This document shows positions 63,288 through 64,000 of a stretch of DNA of 64,000 nt, in pieces. The stretch spans positions 124,001 through 188,000 of the forward strand of contig NZ_VOAK01000025.1 of NCBI RefSeq assembly GCF_007859075.1. Direction: 5' to 3'. Every line of letters begins with the position of its first letter. Position 1 is the first letter of the stretch. Below the pieces are notes generated by a model. The model saw nothing but the letters and a program-made list of their open reading frames with translations. It was not told the origin of the DNA and made no database searches. Position numbers and translations under genes: made by a program. The stretch comes from Gemmobacter aquaticus. GTDB taxonomy: Bacteria > Pseudomonadota > Alphaproteobacteria > Rhodobacterales > Rhodobacteraceae.

Positions 63288-63925
63288 GACAGAAACCCAT
63301 GCTCAGTCTGCTTTACAGGGTCATGCGGGACGAGCGCGGCGGCGTTCTGGTTGAGCTTGCCATGGTTCTGCCGGTGTTTCTCTTGCTTTTGTTCGGTCTG
63401 ATCGACTTTGGCCGCATGGGCTATGAATACGTCATGGCCAGCAAGGCAACCAACGTTGCCGCGCGTCTGGCCGTCGCGCGCCCGCCTGTTTGCCCCGGCG
63501 TCGCAGAGCGCAACGAGCGCGGATCAACCGGCGCGCTTCCGGTGCCGCCACGCTTCGGCACGGCCTGCGGATCTGCCGCAGGGGTCTGCGCCGCCCCCGC
63601 AACGGTGACGTGCCTCGCCTCGCTGGATGATCCGACCGTGACCGAGATCTGGGGGCGGATCGAGGGGCTGATGCCCGGCTATGCCGCGCCAGAGAACCTG
63701 CGCTTCAGCTATAGCGCAGACCAGAACCTCGGCTTTCTCGGCGGGCCCTATGTCCCGGTCGTCACGGTCGAGGTGGTCGATCTTGATTTCCGTTTCGCAT
63801 CACCGCTCGGCGCGCTGTCCAGCTTTGCCGGCGGCGATTGGGCAGGTTTTTCACCCACCATTCCATTCCCGGCCATGAGCAGTTCGCTGCCGGCGGAAGA
63901 TCTTGCATTGGGAGAGGCCGGATGA
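63284..63925 (+). CDS. TadE/TadF-like minor pilin
   Basis: The 213-residue protein opens MRQKPMLSLLYRVMRDERGG and continues VLVELAMVLPVFLLLLFGLI, a second TadE/F-type segment, then a Cys-containing periplasmic domain with several cysteines. Its ATG overlaps the previous stop by 4 bp. Having two tandem TadE-type proteins plus the TadG-like one gives three pseudopilins next to flp. Confidence 0.88.
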   Translation: MRQKPMLSLLYRVMRDERGGVLVELAMVLPVFLLLLFGLIDFGRMGYEYVMASKATNVAARLAVARPPVCPGVAERNERGSTGALPVPPRFGTACGSAAGVCAAPATVTCLASLDDPTVTEIWGRIEGLMPGYAAPENLRFSYSADQNLGFLGGPYVPVVTVEVVDLDFRFASPLGALSSFAGGDWAGFSPTIPFPAMSSSLPAEDLALGEAG

Positions 63926-64000
63926 GTGCGCTTTTTGACGAAAGGAACGATCCGATGCCGAACGTTCAGTCGATGCTTGTCGTCACGCGTGACGGGGCGC
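63922..64000 (+). CDS. Start of the next Tad-operon gene, truncated
   Basis: The ATG overlaps the previous stop (ATGA). The first 26 residues begin MSALFDERNDPMPNVQSMLV. By position it could be cpaC, cpaE or another assembly gene; the visible sequence is too short to say. Confidence 0.6.
   Translation, partial: MSALFDERNDPMPNVQSMLVVTRDGA

Noticed and set aside
1-64000. tRNA, rRNA, CRISPR, insertion sequence or phage genes
   Set aside because: No cloverleaf-type segment, spaced repeats, transposase or phage structural motif was found by eye; a covariance or profile search would be decisive.

Overview
The window is a compact, GC-rich alphaproteobacterial chromosome segment, most probably from the family Rhodobacteraceae (Rhodobacterales). 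The evidence is strongly Rhodobacter-like protein sequences (YggT, RecQ, MlaA/MlaC, AmtB/GlnK, SMC, CobC/CobD), frequent 4-bp ATGA start/stop overlaps, and two copies of a GC-rich intergenic hairpin repeat of a style I associate with this group. The genus cannot be fixed from sequence alone. I see no prophage, insertion sequence, CRISPR array, rRNA or tRNA gene; apart from the genes cut by the window edges, every gene I call is intact.

Layout. Positions 1-6.7 kb hold a truncated UMF1-type transporter, a thioesterase-like protein, YggT, RecQ helicase, YaaA and a hybrid histidine kinase. From 6.9 to 14.4 kb lies a large periplasmic-defence pair, an alpha-2-macroglobulin with a PAN-like N-terminus and penicillin-binding protein 1C. 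From 14.4 to 22.7 kb come a thiolase, an MFS transporter, a phosphatase, a molybdate uptake locus (short ModE-like regulator, ModA, ModB, ModC) and the beta-oxidation enzyme FadH. From 22.8 to 29.4 kb are two minus-strand clusters (FAD reductase, RsmD, HAD phosphatase; RidA, glycerophosphodiesterase, DUF482 acyltransferase, GST, pterin dehydratase) flanking a peroxiredoxin.

From 29.4 to 34.3 kb lie a type I secretion ABC/HlyD pair without a substrate gene and the lipid-asymmetry pair mlaA-mlaC. From 34.3 to 42.9 kb are a membrane dipeptidase, a lytic transglycosylase, DapA, an EamA transporter, SmpB, 3-mercaptopyruvate sulfurtransferase, an aromatic/aspartate aminotransferase and two small membrane-protein genes. 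From 42.9 to 49 kb come amtB/glnK, a class A penicillin-binding protein and lrgAB. From 49 to 56.3 kb are smc with a translationally coupled small gene, a MOSC protein, a glycosyltransferase, and cobD/cobC. From 56.5 to 59.7 kb are a small gene, an AraC-type regulator and a Tat-exported sulfatase. From 60.2 kb to the right edge is the beginning of a Tad/Flp pilus operon.

How it fits together. Several loci build or guard the envelope: PBP1A, PBP1C with alpha-2-macroglobulin, lytic transglycosylase, LrgAB, MlaA/MlaC and the Tad pilus. Others cover nutrient uptake and assimilation: molybdate, ammonium with PII control, and fatty-acid oxidation. The most interesting non-coding signals are helically phased TGTCGC/GCGACA sites in front of three small uncharacterised genes, a phased TGCA array with a palindrome in front of glnK, a ModE-like operator in front of modA, and two copies of the intergenic hairpin repeat. 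I did not find a clearly new multi-gene system; the best candidates for new biology are the small genes with their shared motif and the gene coupled to smc.
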